DNA of 64,000 nt from Pomphorhynchus laevis (lineage: Eukaryota > Acanthocephala > Palaeacanthocephala > Echinorhynchida > Pomphorhynchidae). Location of the stretch: positions 62,001-126,000 of the forward strand of contig WNNJ02003313.1 of NCBI GenBank assembly GCA_012934845.2, written 5' to 3'. Within the stretch, counting starts at the first letter, position 1; each line of letters starts with the position of its first letter. The notes under the pieces are model-generated. The model was not told the origin of the DNA and did not search any database. It worked only from the letters and a program-made list of their open reading frames with translations. Of the stretch, positions 11,440-22,700 are shown in pieces. Made by a program: the position numbers and the translations under genes.

Positions 11440-11955
11440 GATAAAAAATTTGAATGATTTAAATTTTTTTGTATGAACTGATTGATTTTATTGCGTTTTT
11501 TACATTCTGGAATTTTAATTTAAAGAATCTCATGTGAATTATTTGTTTTATTAAGAAAATGTAACTAGAATTTTATTGTTTAAATGTTTGTTTATTTCGC
11601 TAATCGTCTTTACCGCCACAGATCTAAAAAGAAAAGCCTCAACATTCAAAATACAAATGCTTCCTGTAGGCGGGTTTGCAGAAGAGCGCATATGGGCGTG
11701 AAGATTTAATTATAATATTTAACAATGTACAATGTTTTTTTACTTTAATAAATTCTTACTAATGAAAAATGTTTAATAGTTTTTCGTTGTACTTTGGTTT
11801 AAAAACAAGCTTCATACATGTCCGTTACAATTGGCGACGAAACGCACGAAAGTGCGTTTTAAATAAAAAAAGGTGAATTAAAGTATTAAATCGTTTTTAA
11901 TAAAATAATAATTATAAAAATTCTTATTAACGACTTTCAAGTAAATTTAAACCTG
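11440..11955. other. AT-rich intron sequence
   Basis: Intron downstream of exon 4 of the NCK-like gene. I searched the minus strand for the missing C-terminal half of the SH2 domain and did not find it here or elsewhere to the left. No other feature is seen. Confidence 0.5.
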
Positions 11956-11965
11956 ATTAACTTAC

Positions 11966-12886
11966 GGAATGCAAACTTTCTCTAACTAAAAAGCTGCCTT
12001 CTTCACCACAACAGTTAAGCAATCGCTCTGCTTGTTCTCTTGATATGGTGCCAAAATACCAGTCATTATTAATCTCGTTACAATTTGATAAAGATTCAGT
12101 TGAGCGGCATTTTCTGATTGGCATACACTTCGATGGCACATTAGATTCACAGTTAATGGATTCAGAGTTTGATAGACTTTTGTCGGAATAATTAGATCTT
12201 CTAATGAGTTCGTCTGTCGATGACGTCCGGTGTTTTAATATATAATGAGCATTAATATCTATTATAGTGTCTTGACTGTTACTTCTAGTATACGATAAAA
12301 TATTATTTGGAACGAGGCCTTTTTGACCGAATGAATTCTCAACTTTAATAAAATTGATATGTTGTGAATCAAGCTTCCTAAAGTTTTCACTGTTCTTCCC
12401 ATTTACTATCTTTAATTGTTCACCTGAAACGACATTTAGCTCTGCATTATTTCTGGCATTAAATGATGCAATCGCAAAAACAATTGACCCCAGTGAGTCA
12501 GTTGGATTCACTGGCGAATCATCAATTCTATTAAATTTCTGGATAAGGCTCCTATCATTATTAATGGTATTATATTCAATATTATTGCGACTTGGCTTGT
12601 ATGTTTGAAAGGATGAACTGAGCATCTGCACACTATTGCATCTTTTAATACAATCATTCTGAAAAACTATATTTTCTTTATATAAACCAAGGTTCTTGTC
12701 AGCTGATCTCGACTGCTGTGTAGTTGTCGACAAAGTTATTGGCAATGTACCTGAACGTTCTTTAGAAATTCCATAACAAAAATTGGAATCATAGACTTTG
12801 CCCTGCTCAAATAATTCTAGTTTTCGTCTGTTTTGAAGCATTTCGGAATTGTAATTGCTCAATATATGATTCTTTTCATAAAATAC
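11966..12886 (-). CDS. NCK/Dock-like adaptor, exon 4 (linker, third SH3, start of SH2)
   Basis: Internal exon of 921 bp, 307 codons, phase 0 at both ends; acceptor TTCAG at its start and donor GTAAGT at its end. Residues 145-451 of the predicted protein. It holds a long polar linker, then a divergent third SH3 domain (residues about 278-341, nt 12296-12487; starts VFAIASF, ends KGLVPNNIL), a second Ser/Asn-rich linker, and the start of the SH2 domain (WYFGTISREQAERLLNCC; phosphotyrosine-binding Arg in FLVRES). The exon stops inside the SH2, so at least one more coding exon lies left of the window. In NCK proteins the SH2 binds phosphotyrosine on receptors and the SH3s recruit proline-rich actin regulators. 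The third SH3 lacks the conserved aromatic residues (see findings). There is no start codon here; the reading frame comes from exon 3. Confidence 0.93.
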
Positions 12887-13969
12887 CTGAATTTAATACA
12901 TTTTTATAATATTATATGTCAATAATTATAAATTTCATCATAGCTAATTTGTATATTAATTTTATAAATGATTTATTTAATTTCTTTAGATTAATTTAAT
13001 GCATATTTGTGGATAATCTCAAGTATCACTAGATAACCTAGTGATATAGATATATAGATATAGTAATGTATTAATAATAGCTAATTTGTATATTAATTTT
13101 ATAAATTACTAACTGAAAATTTGTTTAATAAAATTTCTTTAGATTAATTTAATGAATATTTATGGATAATCTCAAGTATCAATAGATAATCTGTATACAT
13201 AATTTATATATAATTTATTTTTATTTACTGTTCAATATAAATAACTAAAATATATTAATTATATATTAATAATATTTTTATTGAAAATAATATTTAAATA
13301 ATTAATAATTTTTATAAATATTATGTTTACATATATAAATTATATGTATTTTTTAATCGGTTACTGCATAAATTTTATAAAATATAAAATAATGGAAATT
13401 TTTTCGGTGTGTTACGATTACAAAATATTAAATATTGTAGATTGAAATTGATGTAATCTCTAATTTGTAAAAATGAACAAGACTTTGTTACAATCGTATC
13501 TAAGTTAGTCATCTTTTGTTTTTCACGTAAGAGATGGAGGATAAAGATTTGTTAAATTTCTCATTAATACAAATCGGAAAATGAATAAATTCATCAGCAA
13601 ATTGCAGTCTAGAAATATATCGAATGCTTACAAACGAATTATAAGAGTTTATATCAAAGAAATAGCAAGGGAATAGCCGTTTAGAAGATAACAAAGAAAA
13701 TCAAGTTTTCCGAATAAAGAAGAATAATATCTTTGATAACCAAGTATTAAATATTTATATTTATTATTTGTTTATTAAAAAATACATTTCAAATTGTGTT
13801 ATTTATTAAAAATAGTGATTATGTTTAATAAATTATTTTTGAATTATTATTTAAATAATTTATATTTGACGGAATTCTATTTTAGAGGCAATAAAATGTT
13901 TACAGATATTTAGTCGAAAGCAAACCAGTACACTTTATATTATAAAATGCAAATTTTCTTAAAATCTTC
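12887..13969. repeat. AT-rich intron 3 sequence with a diverged direct repeat
   Basis: Two copies of a roughly 110-bp AT-rich unit start near 12942 and 13078; both include ATAGCTAATTTGTATATT and GGATAATCTCAAGTATCA. The rest of the stretch is AT-rich with no coding signal. Confidence 0.55.
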
Positions 13970-14417
13970 TTTTTTAGCGTTTGTTCCGCTTCGTTACGGA
14001 GTCTGCCTTTTTGACCAAATGCTTCCACTTTTCTCTGTCTTTAGCGCATTCTTCAGTTACCCCAGCTACTATCATATCCCTTCTTATTGTGTCCAGCCAT
14101 CTCTGCTTAGAACGCCCAAGGGGTCGTTTTCCTGATACAACCAGGTCTATCCCACTCTTTATGACGATGGTTGTGTTTGCGCGGATTACATGACCAAACC
14201 ATTGTAATCGAGCTTCCCGCAATTTTTACTCAATCGGCTGAACTCCAAAGCTTTTCGGATAATTTCGTTTCTTACATGATCGAGCAGTGTGATGCCGCCC
14301 ATCCATCTCAGCATTCGCATTTCCATCGCTACTAATTTGTATGCGGTTTCGTTTGTAGCAGGCCAGCACTCTGCTCCATACAGTGCAACTGGGCGAATGA
14401 TGGTGCGGTATATCGTT
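13970..14417 (-). mobile_element. RTE-type LINE (LINE-C), 3' piece left of the CR1 insertion
   Basis: The minus strand encodes the C-terminus of an RTE-like reverse transcriptase: TIIRPVALYGAECWPA, MLRWMGGITLLDHVRN, then after a frame change REARLQWFGHVIRAN and GKRPLGRSKQRWLD (the usual last conserved block). It is the continuation of the piece at 18819-20650; the two were one element before the CR1-type LINE landed between them. Confidence 0.8.
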
Positions 14418-14424
14418 GATTTAA
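14418..14424. repeat. Target-site duplication GATTTAA, left copy
   Basis: The same seven bases occur at 18812-18818, and joining the outer flanks there restores the RTE reading frame (NLKS, then TIYRTIIRP). This marks the borders of the nested CR1-type insertion. Confidence 0.75.
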
Positions 14425-14501
14425 TAATAATACAAATTTATTTAATGTGGCAAATGCGTACAAGCTGTACGCTTACAAGTCCACAAACAAAAATGAAAAA
14501 G

Positions 14502-17413
14502 TCAAGCGGATAAATTGTTAAAATGGGATCGGATTTGTCGTTTGAAGCACTGCAGGGAAGTTGATTGGCGTATATGAATGGGCAGATGATTCCACGATAG
14601 AGGAGCAGCCACCAGGAAGAAGCGGAGTCCAAAGGAGGTAGAGTAGTTTGGGACATGTAAAAGAAGGGAATTACAGAAACGCAAGGAACAGTAAACAGGA
14701 CGAGAATTATCAAGAAAAGGAAGGTTGAGAAATGAAGGGGTATGAAAAGTTACAAGGCGGAAAGCAACGATAAGAAGACGAATTTGAACACGACAATAAA
14801 TTGTAGGCAAATCGAGAGAAGCAAGATGGTAGGATGTATGATCAAAACGACGAAGACGGAGGAGAATTCGGACAGCTGCGTTAACGATGCGTTGTAGGGG
14901 AAGAAGAGTGGATTTCGGTGAGTTGGAAAATAGACTAAGACAATAATCGAGTCTAGAAAAAAGGAGAGATGATATGAGAGTCATACAAGAAGGGAAATCG
15001 ATCAATCTACGAACTTGACGGAGGTTGCGGAGTATCAAGGTAGATGAGCGTACTTTATCTCTAACGAAAGGTTTAAGTGAAAGTCGGTTGTCAAAATGGA
15101 AGCCTAGGAAAACGAGATTATCAACGATAGGAAGAATTGTAGAATTTAATGATACGGAGGGAGGTTCGAAGCCGAGGCGTCGAGGTAGGATTTACATAAT
15201 TTTGGATTTATCAGGATTCAGGGAAAGGCGAAGGGAAGAAAGATGATTGGAAATTGAGACAAGACAGTCCGAAGCGGAAACACTAAGATCGTGAATACGA
15301 TAAACAGGTGCATGAGCATAGATGAGAATGTCATCAGCATATTGCATAACATGGAAGTTAAATTTATGAAAAATCGAAGACAAATCACCAAGAAGAAGAG
15401 AGAAAAGTATAGGGCCTAATACGGAGCCTTGTGGAACACCGGACGGAATGGACGAAGGATGAGAGAGAAGAGTTAGAATATACGCGAAATGTACGGTTTG
15501 ATAGATATGAAGAAAACCATGATACAGTGGGTAAAGAGAAGCCATAATCATGACGAAGGCGATGGAGAAGAATCGAGTGATCGACGATGTCAAAAGCAGA
15601 CGATAGATCAAGAGAAACTATGACACTACATAATTTATGATCGCGCGATATGAGTAAGTCGTTATAAACTTTAAGACAGGCAATTTCGGTAGAGTAATTA
15701 GAGCGAAAAGCGGCTTGGAAGAGAGGAAATAAGTTAGAGGAATAGAGATATGTATTAACTTGCTTAAGAACGAGACGCTCAAGGAGTTTAGAGAGGGTTG
15801 GGAGAAGTGAAATAGGACGGTACGAAGATGGTAGTGAGGAGTCGAGAGATTGCTGTTTGATGAGAGGACGAACAGTGGCGCATTTCCAGATGGAAGGAAA
15901 TGTACAGCTACGGATGGACGAGTTGAACAATGTGGTTAGGAAGGGTAAGATAAAGGAGCAGATATTTTTAAGCAAGTGAGTGGAAATTGGGTCAGAAGGA
16001 GAGGTTTTATTAGGTAATGACAGCAGAACCGAAGAAACTTCATCAGACGAAACGGGAAGAAGGTGGAATAGTTCTGGGAGGAAAGTATTTAAAGAGAAGA
16101 GTGGGTACAAGGGGGCTATGGGTAGTAGGGAAAGTAAATTAGATAGTTTAGTTTGTAGGTAAGAAGAAAATTCATCAGGATTTATATTACAAGGGGTAGA
16201 TGATCGTGAAAGAATTGAGTTTAAGATTTTCCAATGAGATTTAGAGTTGGAAGATGACTCGAGTTGATTTCGCCAAAAGAGAGTACGTTTAGTACGTATA
16301 AGAATGAGATGTGAACGGCGTTGAGAAAAGTAGGAATCACGAAGATTTGGAGGGAGTGAGTCGGGTGAACGTTTAAGAAAGCGTTTATACATACGAAAAG
16401 AGTGACGGAGTCGACGCTTAGAAAGACTACAGTCAGAATCGAACCAGGGAGCATGGCGCAAGCGCTGGGAACGTCGAAGTCGACTAGGCAGAAGGTTATT
16501 GAGGATCGACGTAAGTTCAGAATCAAACAGAATGCAGAGATCATCGGGAGAGATAGTTAAGAGGAAGTGAAAAGAGTGAAGAATTGAGTAAGGCTGTGCA
16601 GAGAACAGGGATATCGAGAAGCTTCCAGGGTCGACTTGGTGTAGATAAAGGTAAAGGCGGAGAAGGAGGATGGGGACGAGTAAGAGTAAGAGTGACAAGG
16701 AAATGATCGGACAAACCAGGATCAGTAATTGACAAGGAGGTATAGTCATTGAAGCAGTTAGGAACAGCAATGATGTCGAGAGCACCGCCGAGAATATGAG
16801 TTGGGCTTGTTGAAAGTAATTTATAGTTAAAATCAGAAAAAAGATTAGTTAAAGTGATAGAGTCAGAGTCAGACGGGCGATTAAGACGAATGTTAAAGTC
16901 ACCGAGAACAAAAGAAGGAGTATAAGACAATGAACAGTGAGACATTAGATCTGCAAGGTCGTTAAAGAATATACGTGATGGGGCAACTGAACCTGGACGG
17001 TATACAATCACAAGTTCCAGAGGGAAAGGCGTTGATAATCTGCATATGAGTAATTCGAACGAAGTGTAACGGATGTTAACGTTGATTTTACGTAAAGACA
17101 TTGGGTGACGAGCAATGGCAACAATACCGCCATGATTAGACGCAGTAGATGTATGAGATGTAATTTGACGAGCTGATTCAACTAGAGAACAACCAGAGCG
17201 ACATAGACGACGAATAGCAAGATCGTCGGAGTCAGAGTGCCAGGATTCGGTAATGCAGAGAATATCGATAGATAATTGATCGAAGATATCGAGAAGTATA
17301 TCAGCTTTATGAAGAATAAAGCGAGTATTGAAGACGAAAAGACTAAGACGAAAAGTATGCTTAGGAGCGAGATCGACTAGCGAAGAAGACAAGGGGGAGA
17401 GATGGGACGCCAT
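14502..17413 (-). pseudogene. CR1-type LINE ORF2 (APE endonuclease and reverse transcriptase)
   Basis: Endonuclease: FVFNTRFI, catalytic Glu in ILCITESW, VLGDFNIRL, and the SDH motif in LSDHFLVTL. Reverse transcriptase: SYRPISLLPTLSKLLE, motif A VSLDLSSAFDIVDHS, motif B GVPQGSVLGPILF, motif C MQYADDILIYA. The C-terminal part has the RLDYCLSLFSNSP and NHLPIHIRQ blocks typical of CR1/L2 elements. The reading frame changes about three times (near 16.6, 15.5 and 15.1 kb), but no domain is missing. It does the target nicking and copying for this element. Confidence 0.85.
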
Positions 17414-18729
17414 CGAATTTTTGGCCTTGTGTGAAGAACGTGAAAATTTCCGTTGGTTTTACCTATAGATAAGGATGACTCGCCGTTTGTTTCACGTCGA
17501 TATTTTTCAATGCGAGCTAAATTGAGCTTGGCAATATCAGAAGGGGAGCGGTCAGGAAAGATACGGCAAGTAGAGGAAGTGGTAAGAAGTTTAAAACGTT
17601 GGGAGAGTACCGAAGAGGCATGTGAACTATGTCGGAAAACGATTTTTAAGAGTGGAGGACTGAGATGATTTGATTTAGTGGATTTGTTTAAACGAATAAA
17701 GGATACAGGAGCGATATTATTGAAGAGTGATGGGTTATCATCAGGTAGAATGGTTGCTAGGATAGACCTGAAAGCAGATACATCATCATCAAGGCGAGAT
17801 TGTGGAGAAGCAGATTCGGAAAGCTTTAAGTTTGATATGATTATACAGCGATCGCGCGAAGGAAAACGATTTCGTGGAAGTGGTGGACGGACAGAGCTGG
17901 TAGGAGTCGAGGTAGATGAGCAGATAGAAGTGGAAATGACAGGGGTGCTTGATAAAGAATTAATATTGGTTGGAGCAAGTGTGACAGGAGCGGGGTGTTG
18001 AATCGGTTGATCAGAGATGTGACTGGATATGATTTTAAATGAAGGATGTAAATTATTTGGAAGTGTTACGTGGGAGGTAGAGTAAGGAGAATTAAAATAG
18101 GTTGGGGCATGAGTGACAGGAATGGAGTGTTGAATCAGTTGATCGGAAATGTTACTGGAAATGATTTTGATGGAAGGGTGTAAATTATTGAGAGGTGATA
18201 CAGGAGAGGTCGAGTAAGGAGTACGTGAGGAGAATAAAGAAGTTTGAGATTTATTTAGATTGGGGGAGGAATAGGAAAGAGGAGGTACGAGATGAAAAGC
18301 TTTACCGTTAGCATTATTAGAATGAGAAAGATTAATGGAAGTTTGGTACGTAGTTGAACGAGGAGTGTGTGAGAGAGTAGGTTCAATAATGGGATTATAT
18401 GATGCGAAGTCGGGTGTTGATGCGAGGGAAACATCTAAAACAGCATTGGTCTGAGTGGTCGTGTGTGATACAGGAGTAGATGAGCAGGATAACTGTAGTA
18501 GTCGTACTGATGTACAAAAACCGCAAGTGAAATGTTTACGTTTATACACCGAGTGGTCGGATATTTTAACACGAACAAGTGTCCATACATCGCAATCTTT
18601 GGAATCGCATCCAACTTCAAAGCTGGTATAACCATCATTGCATTCCGATGTGGAAGATTCTTGATCAGGAACAGGGATCTGAGATCGCGCTTTTTTAGGC
18701 ATGACCTTTTGTCGATAGATTGAGCTCAA
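17377..18729 (-). CDS. CR1-type LINE ORF1 (zinc finger, Ser/Pro-rich linker, RRM-like)
   Basis: 450 codons, open throughout. The N-terminus is basic (PKKARSQIP). A Cys/His cluster follows (residues about 30-85: CNDGYTSFEVGC, CDVWTLVR, H, CGFC), like the PHD-type finger at the start of many CR1 ORF1 proteins. Then comes a long Ser/Thr/Pro-rich segment that contains two near-identical blocks of about 45 residues (each with IKIISS or FKIISS, NISDQ or HISDQ, IQH and APT). The C-terminal 130 residues (RCIIISNLKLSES, ending FHVLHTRPKIRWRP) resemble an RRM-like nucleic-acid binding domain. It overlaps the start of ORF2 by about 35 bp. Expected role: RNA binding and chaperoning. Confidence 0.8.
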   Translation of the reverse strand: MSSIYRQKVMPKKARSQIPVPDQESSTSECNDGYTSFEVGCDSKDCDVWTLVRVKISDHSVYKRKHFTCGFCTSVRLLQLSCSSTPVSHTTTQTNAVLDVSLASTPDFASYNPIIEPTLSHTPRSTTYQTSINLSHSNNANGKAFHLVPPLSYSSPNLNKSQTSLFSSRTPYSTSPVSPLNNLHPSIKIISSNISDQLIQHSIPVTHAPTYFNSPYSTSHVTLPNNLHPSFKIISSHISDQPIQHPAPVTLAPTNINSLSSTPVISTSICSSTSTPTSSVRPPLPRNRFPSRDRCIIISNLKLSESASPQSRLDDDVSAFRSILATILPDDNPSLFNNIAPVSFIRLNKSTKSNHLSPPLLKIVFRHSSHASSVLSQRFKLLTTSSTCRIFPDRSPSDIAKLNLARIEKYRRETNGESSLSIGKTNGNFHVLHTRPKIRWRPISPPCLLR

Positions 18730-18811
18730 TCCGCGAGCGTAGCGAGCGGAACTGACAGGAATAATCTGGAATGTAAGTAGTTTATTAAGCAGCCAAGAAA
18801 GTTCAAACTAG

Positions 18812-18818
18812 GATTTAA
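18812..18818. repeat. Target-site duplication GATTTAA, right copy
   Basis: Partner of the copy at 14418-14424. On the minus strand the CR1-type element begins directly after it with CTAGTTTG. Confidence 0.75.
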
Positions 18819-20650
18819 GATTATCTGGCATTTTCTTATTGCATATTACGCCAGTTATCGCACGCCATTTTGCCCACGCACAGTTGATCCTCCTAGTGAT
18901 CTCAACTGCAATCGATCCGTCTGATGCTACGGTGCTGCCCAGATATGGAAAGTCCTCTTTCGTTTTAATGCTAATACCATCTATCTGGAAGTTATCTGCT
19001 GCGGAATCTCCTGTGCTCAGCATAACTGTCTTCTTAAGATCTAGGTGTAGGCCGTATTTTTCCAGCTGATCTTTCCACGCACGGACATGTAGCTCCAATT
19101 TCTTTTTATCCTCACATGCAACCATTACATCATCAGCGTACAGGATAGTCCACGGAACAGGCCATTATAGGTCGATAGTTATTGCATTAATGACTACGAT
19201 GAGCAGGAGGGGTGATATAACGGATCCTTGGTGTACTCCTACACTTATTTGAAATGACTGTGACAGTCCAGCGGCGGATTCCACTTTACTCAACGAGTGC
19301 GTGTATAGGATCTTTACCCACTCAACCATATCCTCTGGCACATTATGTCATCTTAGTGCGAACCAGATAACGTTCCTGGGCACTCTATCGAACGCCGTTT
19401 CGAGGTCAAGAAAGGCAATATTCAGTGGCTTGAGTTTTTCGCGGTGTTTTTCATCAAGCACCTTAAAGTGGGAATGGCGTATATCGTTCCGCGTCACTTC
19501 ACAAATCCAGTTTGATTCACGCTAATTTCCGCAATAAGCCGAAGTTTTCGCTCGATTACTCTTTCCATAATCTTCATCGTGTGCGATAATAGCCTAACCG
19601 GACGGTAGTTTGAGCAATCTGCCGGACTTTCCTTGTTTCCAAATCGGCACAGTCACACTCTCAGTCCAGTCACGAGGTATTTGTCTTTCCCACAATACCC
19701 TGTTTAAGAACTCTGTGAGCCATTCTAGCGGTTGCCAGTATGAGGACTTCCACAATTCAGACGGTATATAGTCTGTGACTGTAGCCTTTACTGATCGTGA
19801 ATTATCTAGGGCTGCTGTAACTTCTTCCTTATTGATTTCTTCCATAGGACCGAGAACAGTATTGATATAGGGAATCGGTGGATGAGCAAATTCAGTTGTA
19901 CTGATCATATCATAGTGTTTCCTTCATATTTCATACACCTTTTTCTTATCATTTGTGAGTTTTTCAGTGCCGTCATTGATACCATGAAAACGCCCAATGT
20001 CCTCGTTTTGTTTTAGTCAATTTTTAGCCAGGCGGTATAATGTATTTTGCCCTTGCCTACTGTCCAATTCATCATACAGGGCATTCTGCTTTCTGCTATT
20101 AGTGGCATTAACGACACACTTTGCGCGTTTTCGGGCATCCCTATATACATTCCAATTTTCCAAGGTTTTCACTGTAGAAAATCATGATATTTCTTCTTTT
20201 CCATTACTGCCTTCTTCACTTCCTCGGTCCACAGTCAGGCACATTTTTATATTTTACGCCTTCCAGCCTTTACCAATCCCCAATATTTATTCGCAGACCT
20301 ATGTATTTGTTCATTCACATTTGTCCACGTCTCTTCTATCGTTGTGATGGGGTCAAGACAATGTCCTCGACAAGATCAATCTCGCTTTCTTTCATCCTCC
20401 ACCACTTTATCCGTACTGACCCATTGCGTGGTAGCATCATCAACTTTTTATTCATAAACCGTATCTTGCAGATAACTGGCCTGTGTTGAGTCGCAACAGT
20501 TTCGTATGGAATTACCTTGCAATCCAGGACGGTTTTTAAGTCTCTTCTCTTTATGAGGCAGTAATCGATCTGAGATATCGCGCTTCCGCTATAAAACGCT
20601 GCTAGATGTGATACTCTTTTTTGAAACCAAGTGTAGTGTTAGTCACCACT
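18819..20650 (-). mobile_element. RTE-type LINE (LINE-C), 5' piece right of the CR1 insertion
   Basis: Minus-strand translations give, in order, LGPMEEINKEEVTAALD with IPSELWKS and WTESVTVPIWKQGKS (20-19.6 kb), a region with NYRPVRLLSHTMKI, GFVK and the YADDVMVACEDKKK motif C (near 19130), then LDLKKTVMLSTGD and YLGSTVASDG up to NLKS at the CR1 junction. This order is that of RTE-clade reverse transcriptases. Many stops and shifts; the endonuclease region beyond about 20.0 kb is barely recognisable. Confidence 0.75.
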
Positions 20651-20985
20651 AGTTTATTGACGTCTGCGAAATTTTTTTTAATATTTTCTCCTAAAATATT
20701 AATGAAGTATTTAAAGAATTTTGTACATTAAAATCAAATTTTATTTGAAACAAATCATTGACATTAGCGGTAAGGGAATTCTCTCAATACAACGATAAAA
20801 CCAATTTTTGCATAATTCCAGAACAAATCAATTGTTGAATTTAAAAGATTCAAATATTTTTCTTTATGAAATTAGTCTAATCGCCCTTTTTTTCAAATTT
20901 AAATTTATAATTGTCTTGGTTATAAATTTTTACAATTGAAAAAGCCCGACTGGGCGAAATGTCTTAAAAATTATTTCTGATTACT
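20651..20985. other. AT-rich intron sequence
   Basis: Nothing recognisable between the RTE remnant and the first hammerhead-bearing repeat. Confidence 0.45.
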
Positions 20986-20989
20986 AATT

Positions 20990-21290
20990 TACATATATAC
21001 AAGGAATTTAGTGCCTGATGCATGATTAAACTGCAATACGCACTGCCATGCACATAGCTTATGCTAAATTCCCCTGATGATTCAGATTAAGGGTAGTTCT
21101 GTTTTCCGAGCTTTAAACACTGTTTAAGCGTGTGTTAACGTGCCTATGGATGATTATTGAGGTCACGGTACTGATGAGCTCCGTAAGAGCGAAACGCGTC
21201 TACCGTTGTTGAAGTTTATCATCACACATAGGATGACTGGGCATACGTAGTGACTATATATAGTGCCTTCTGGACCACAGTTTCAAGCAA
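20990..21290 (+). repeat. Hammerhead repeat family A, copy 1
   Basis: A roughly 270-bp unit starting AAGGAATTTAGTGC; the same unit recurs at 46483-46760 with about 85% identity. The ribozyme motif lies in its second half. The size and the single ribozyme per unit resemble small retrozyme-like repeats and PLE terminal repeats of animals. Confidence 0.65.
21165..21206 (+). ncRNA. Type I hammerhead ribozyme, family A copy 1
   Basis: Canonical strand order. Stem I ACGGTA pairs with TACCGT (6 bp); core CTGATGA at 21171-21177; stem II GCTC/GAGC closed by CGTAA; GAAA at 21191-21194; stem III is the self-complementary ACGCGT at 21194-21199; cleavage expected after the C of GTC at 21200. Every conserved core base is present. 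The palindromic, very short stem III means that activity would be best in a dimer of two RNAs or in a tandem transcript, as known for similar hammerheads of Penelope-like elements and retrozymes. Confidence 0.85.
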
Positions 21291-22700
21291 TTTTTCGCAT
21301 TAACAATTAATAAAAACGGGTTCCTTTCGGAATACTATGAGAAATTCAGTGCCCTCATTATCAACGGATACACATTTGGGCCTTGTATAAAGAATAACTA
21401 GATAGTATACACATGCAACAAACCAGTAAAAACGCTTTATAAACCTGAACTTCGTCTAGCATAATTATAAATTGCTGGTGTCTTTACAGTTATCACAAAA
21501 GCATTTGAAACGCATCCTAACCACTTCATCCAACTGACGATGACTGCTGGGTTGTTAGTAATGTCTCGGATTGATACATTAGAATGATGGAGCTAATGAT
21601 CGAAGTCCAGTTATTTAGCAGCAAATATGGATTAAAAATCAATAGTAGCCAGTTTTTGCTCCTGGACCACAGTTTCAAACGATTTTCGCACTAACAATAT
21701 ATATAGCAATAAACCGGGGCTTGTTAACGATAAGCGACGTGCTACATATAAGATAATGACGACCTCTAAGAGAATAGTTAGTCTAAAATATAATTGGTCA
21801 TCTAGTGTTACCGGAAAAGTTAATTGTAAAACGCGAGGAGTTGTTTATGTTGGCTCTTGTAAGGATACAGGGACATAATCTGTTTGTCAAACCTCACTAA
21901 CATTAGCGCCACGAATGAATTTCATTATAAATCAGACAATGCTAGTGACGGGGCAGCGGCTCACATTTTAGATGTGAGCCACTTGGAAACTATAGAAAAC
22001 CAACACAGTCCATCAGCAATCAAATCCCTAGACCGGTTTCTGCTTATTGAGCTTCATCATTAGGGTCCAGATTTTAAGAGTGTTTAGGAATCTTTCACCA
22101 GTTTAGAACGGTTCATCGTCAGTTCATCCAACTGACGATGACTGCTGAGTGGTTAGGGGTGTCTCGGAGTGATACATTAGACTGATGGAGCTGATGATCG
22201 AAGTCCAGTTATTTAGCAGCAAATATGGATTAAAAATCAATAGTAGCCAGTTTTAGCTCCTGGACCACAGTTTCAAACGATTTTTCTCAATAACAATTTA
22301 TAAAATGACGCATTCCTTTTGGAATACTGTGAGAAATTCAGTACTTTCGTAATCAACGGATACGCATTTGTGCCTTATATAAAGAATAACTAGAAGGTCC
22401 ACACACGCAACAAGCCAGTAAAAACGCTTTCTGCACCTGAGCTTCGTATAGCATCGCGAGGAATTGCTGGTGTCTTTATAGTCATCACAAAGGCAGTAGA
22501 AGCGTACCATAACCACTTCATCCGACTGACAATGACTGCTGAGTGGTTAGTAACGTATCAGATTGATACATTAGACTGATGGAGCTGATGATCGAAGTTC
22601 AGTTATTTAGCCGCAAATATGGATTAAAAATCAATCGTAGCCAGTTTTGGCTCCTGGACCACAGTTTCAAGCGATTTTTCGCACTAACAATATATATGAC
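21290..22700. repeat. 390-bp repeat units (family E) around a family C fragment
   Basis: Units at about 21290-21685 and 22277-22675, plus a partial unit at about 22124-22277, share GGAATACTRTGAGAAATTC, AGTCCAGTTATTTAGC and TGGACCACAGTTTC landmarks. Between them (21880-22125) is one diverged copy of the 293-bp satellite seen at 41.4-43.15 kb, preceded by a perfect hairpin GGCTCACAT/ATGTGAGCC at 21958-21980. I find no convincing ribozyme in the 390-bp unit itself. A short (TATATGACTATA) run ends the block at about 22690-22730. Confidence 0.6.
22026..22065 (-). ncRNA. Degenerate hammerhead, family C (single diverged copy)
   Basis: Same motif as in the 41.4-43.15 kb satellite, on the minus strand. 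The first core base is changed (ATGATGA instead of CTGATGA), so this copy is probably inactive. Stem III palindrome ACCGGT and the stem I pair CCCTA/TAGGG are intact. Confidence 0.55.

Larger units (their letters stand above)
14425..18811 (-). mobile_element. CR1-type LINE (LINE-D), nearly full length, nested in LINE-C
   Basis: A 4.39-kb insertion on the minus strand with a short leader, ORF1 (18729-17377), ORF2 (17413-14502) and a short ATT-repeat 3' tail at 14425-14435, which is typical of CR1-group elements. It is flanked by GATTTAA on both sides. ORF1 is fully open; ORF2 has about three frame changes. It is therefore younger than the RTE element it interrupts, which has many stops. Confidence 0.88.

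Noticed and set aside
1-11955. The missing C-terminal half of the NCK SH2 domain in the left part of the window
   Set aside because: No minus-strand stretch with an acceptor and SH2-like residues was found; the left part is LINEs, so the exon must be outside.
12839-12862. A start of translation at the beginning of the 301-codon frame in exon 4
   Set aside because: The codon is TTG and the frame continues upstream to a good acceptor at 12887; exon 3 joins in phase, so this is internal coding sequence.
21524-22690. Hammerhead in the 390-bp family E (GAGCTGATGATCGAAG)
   Set aside because: CTGATGA is followed by TCGAAGTCC without a stem II and GAAAC; all copies are the same, so this is not just decay.
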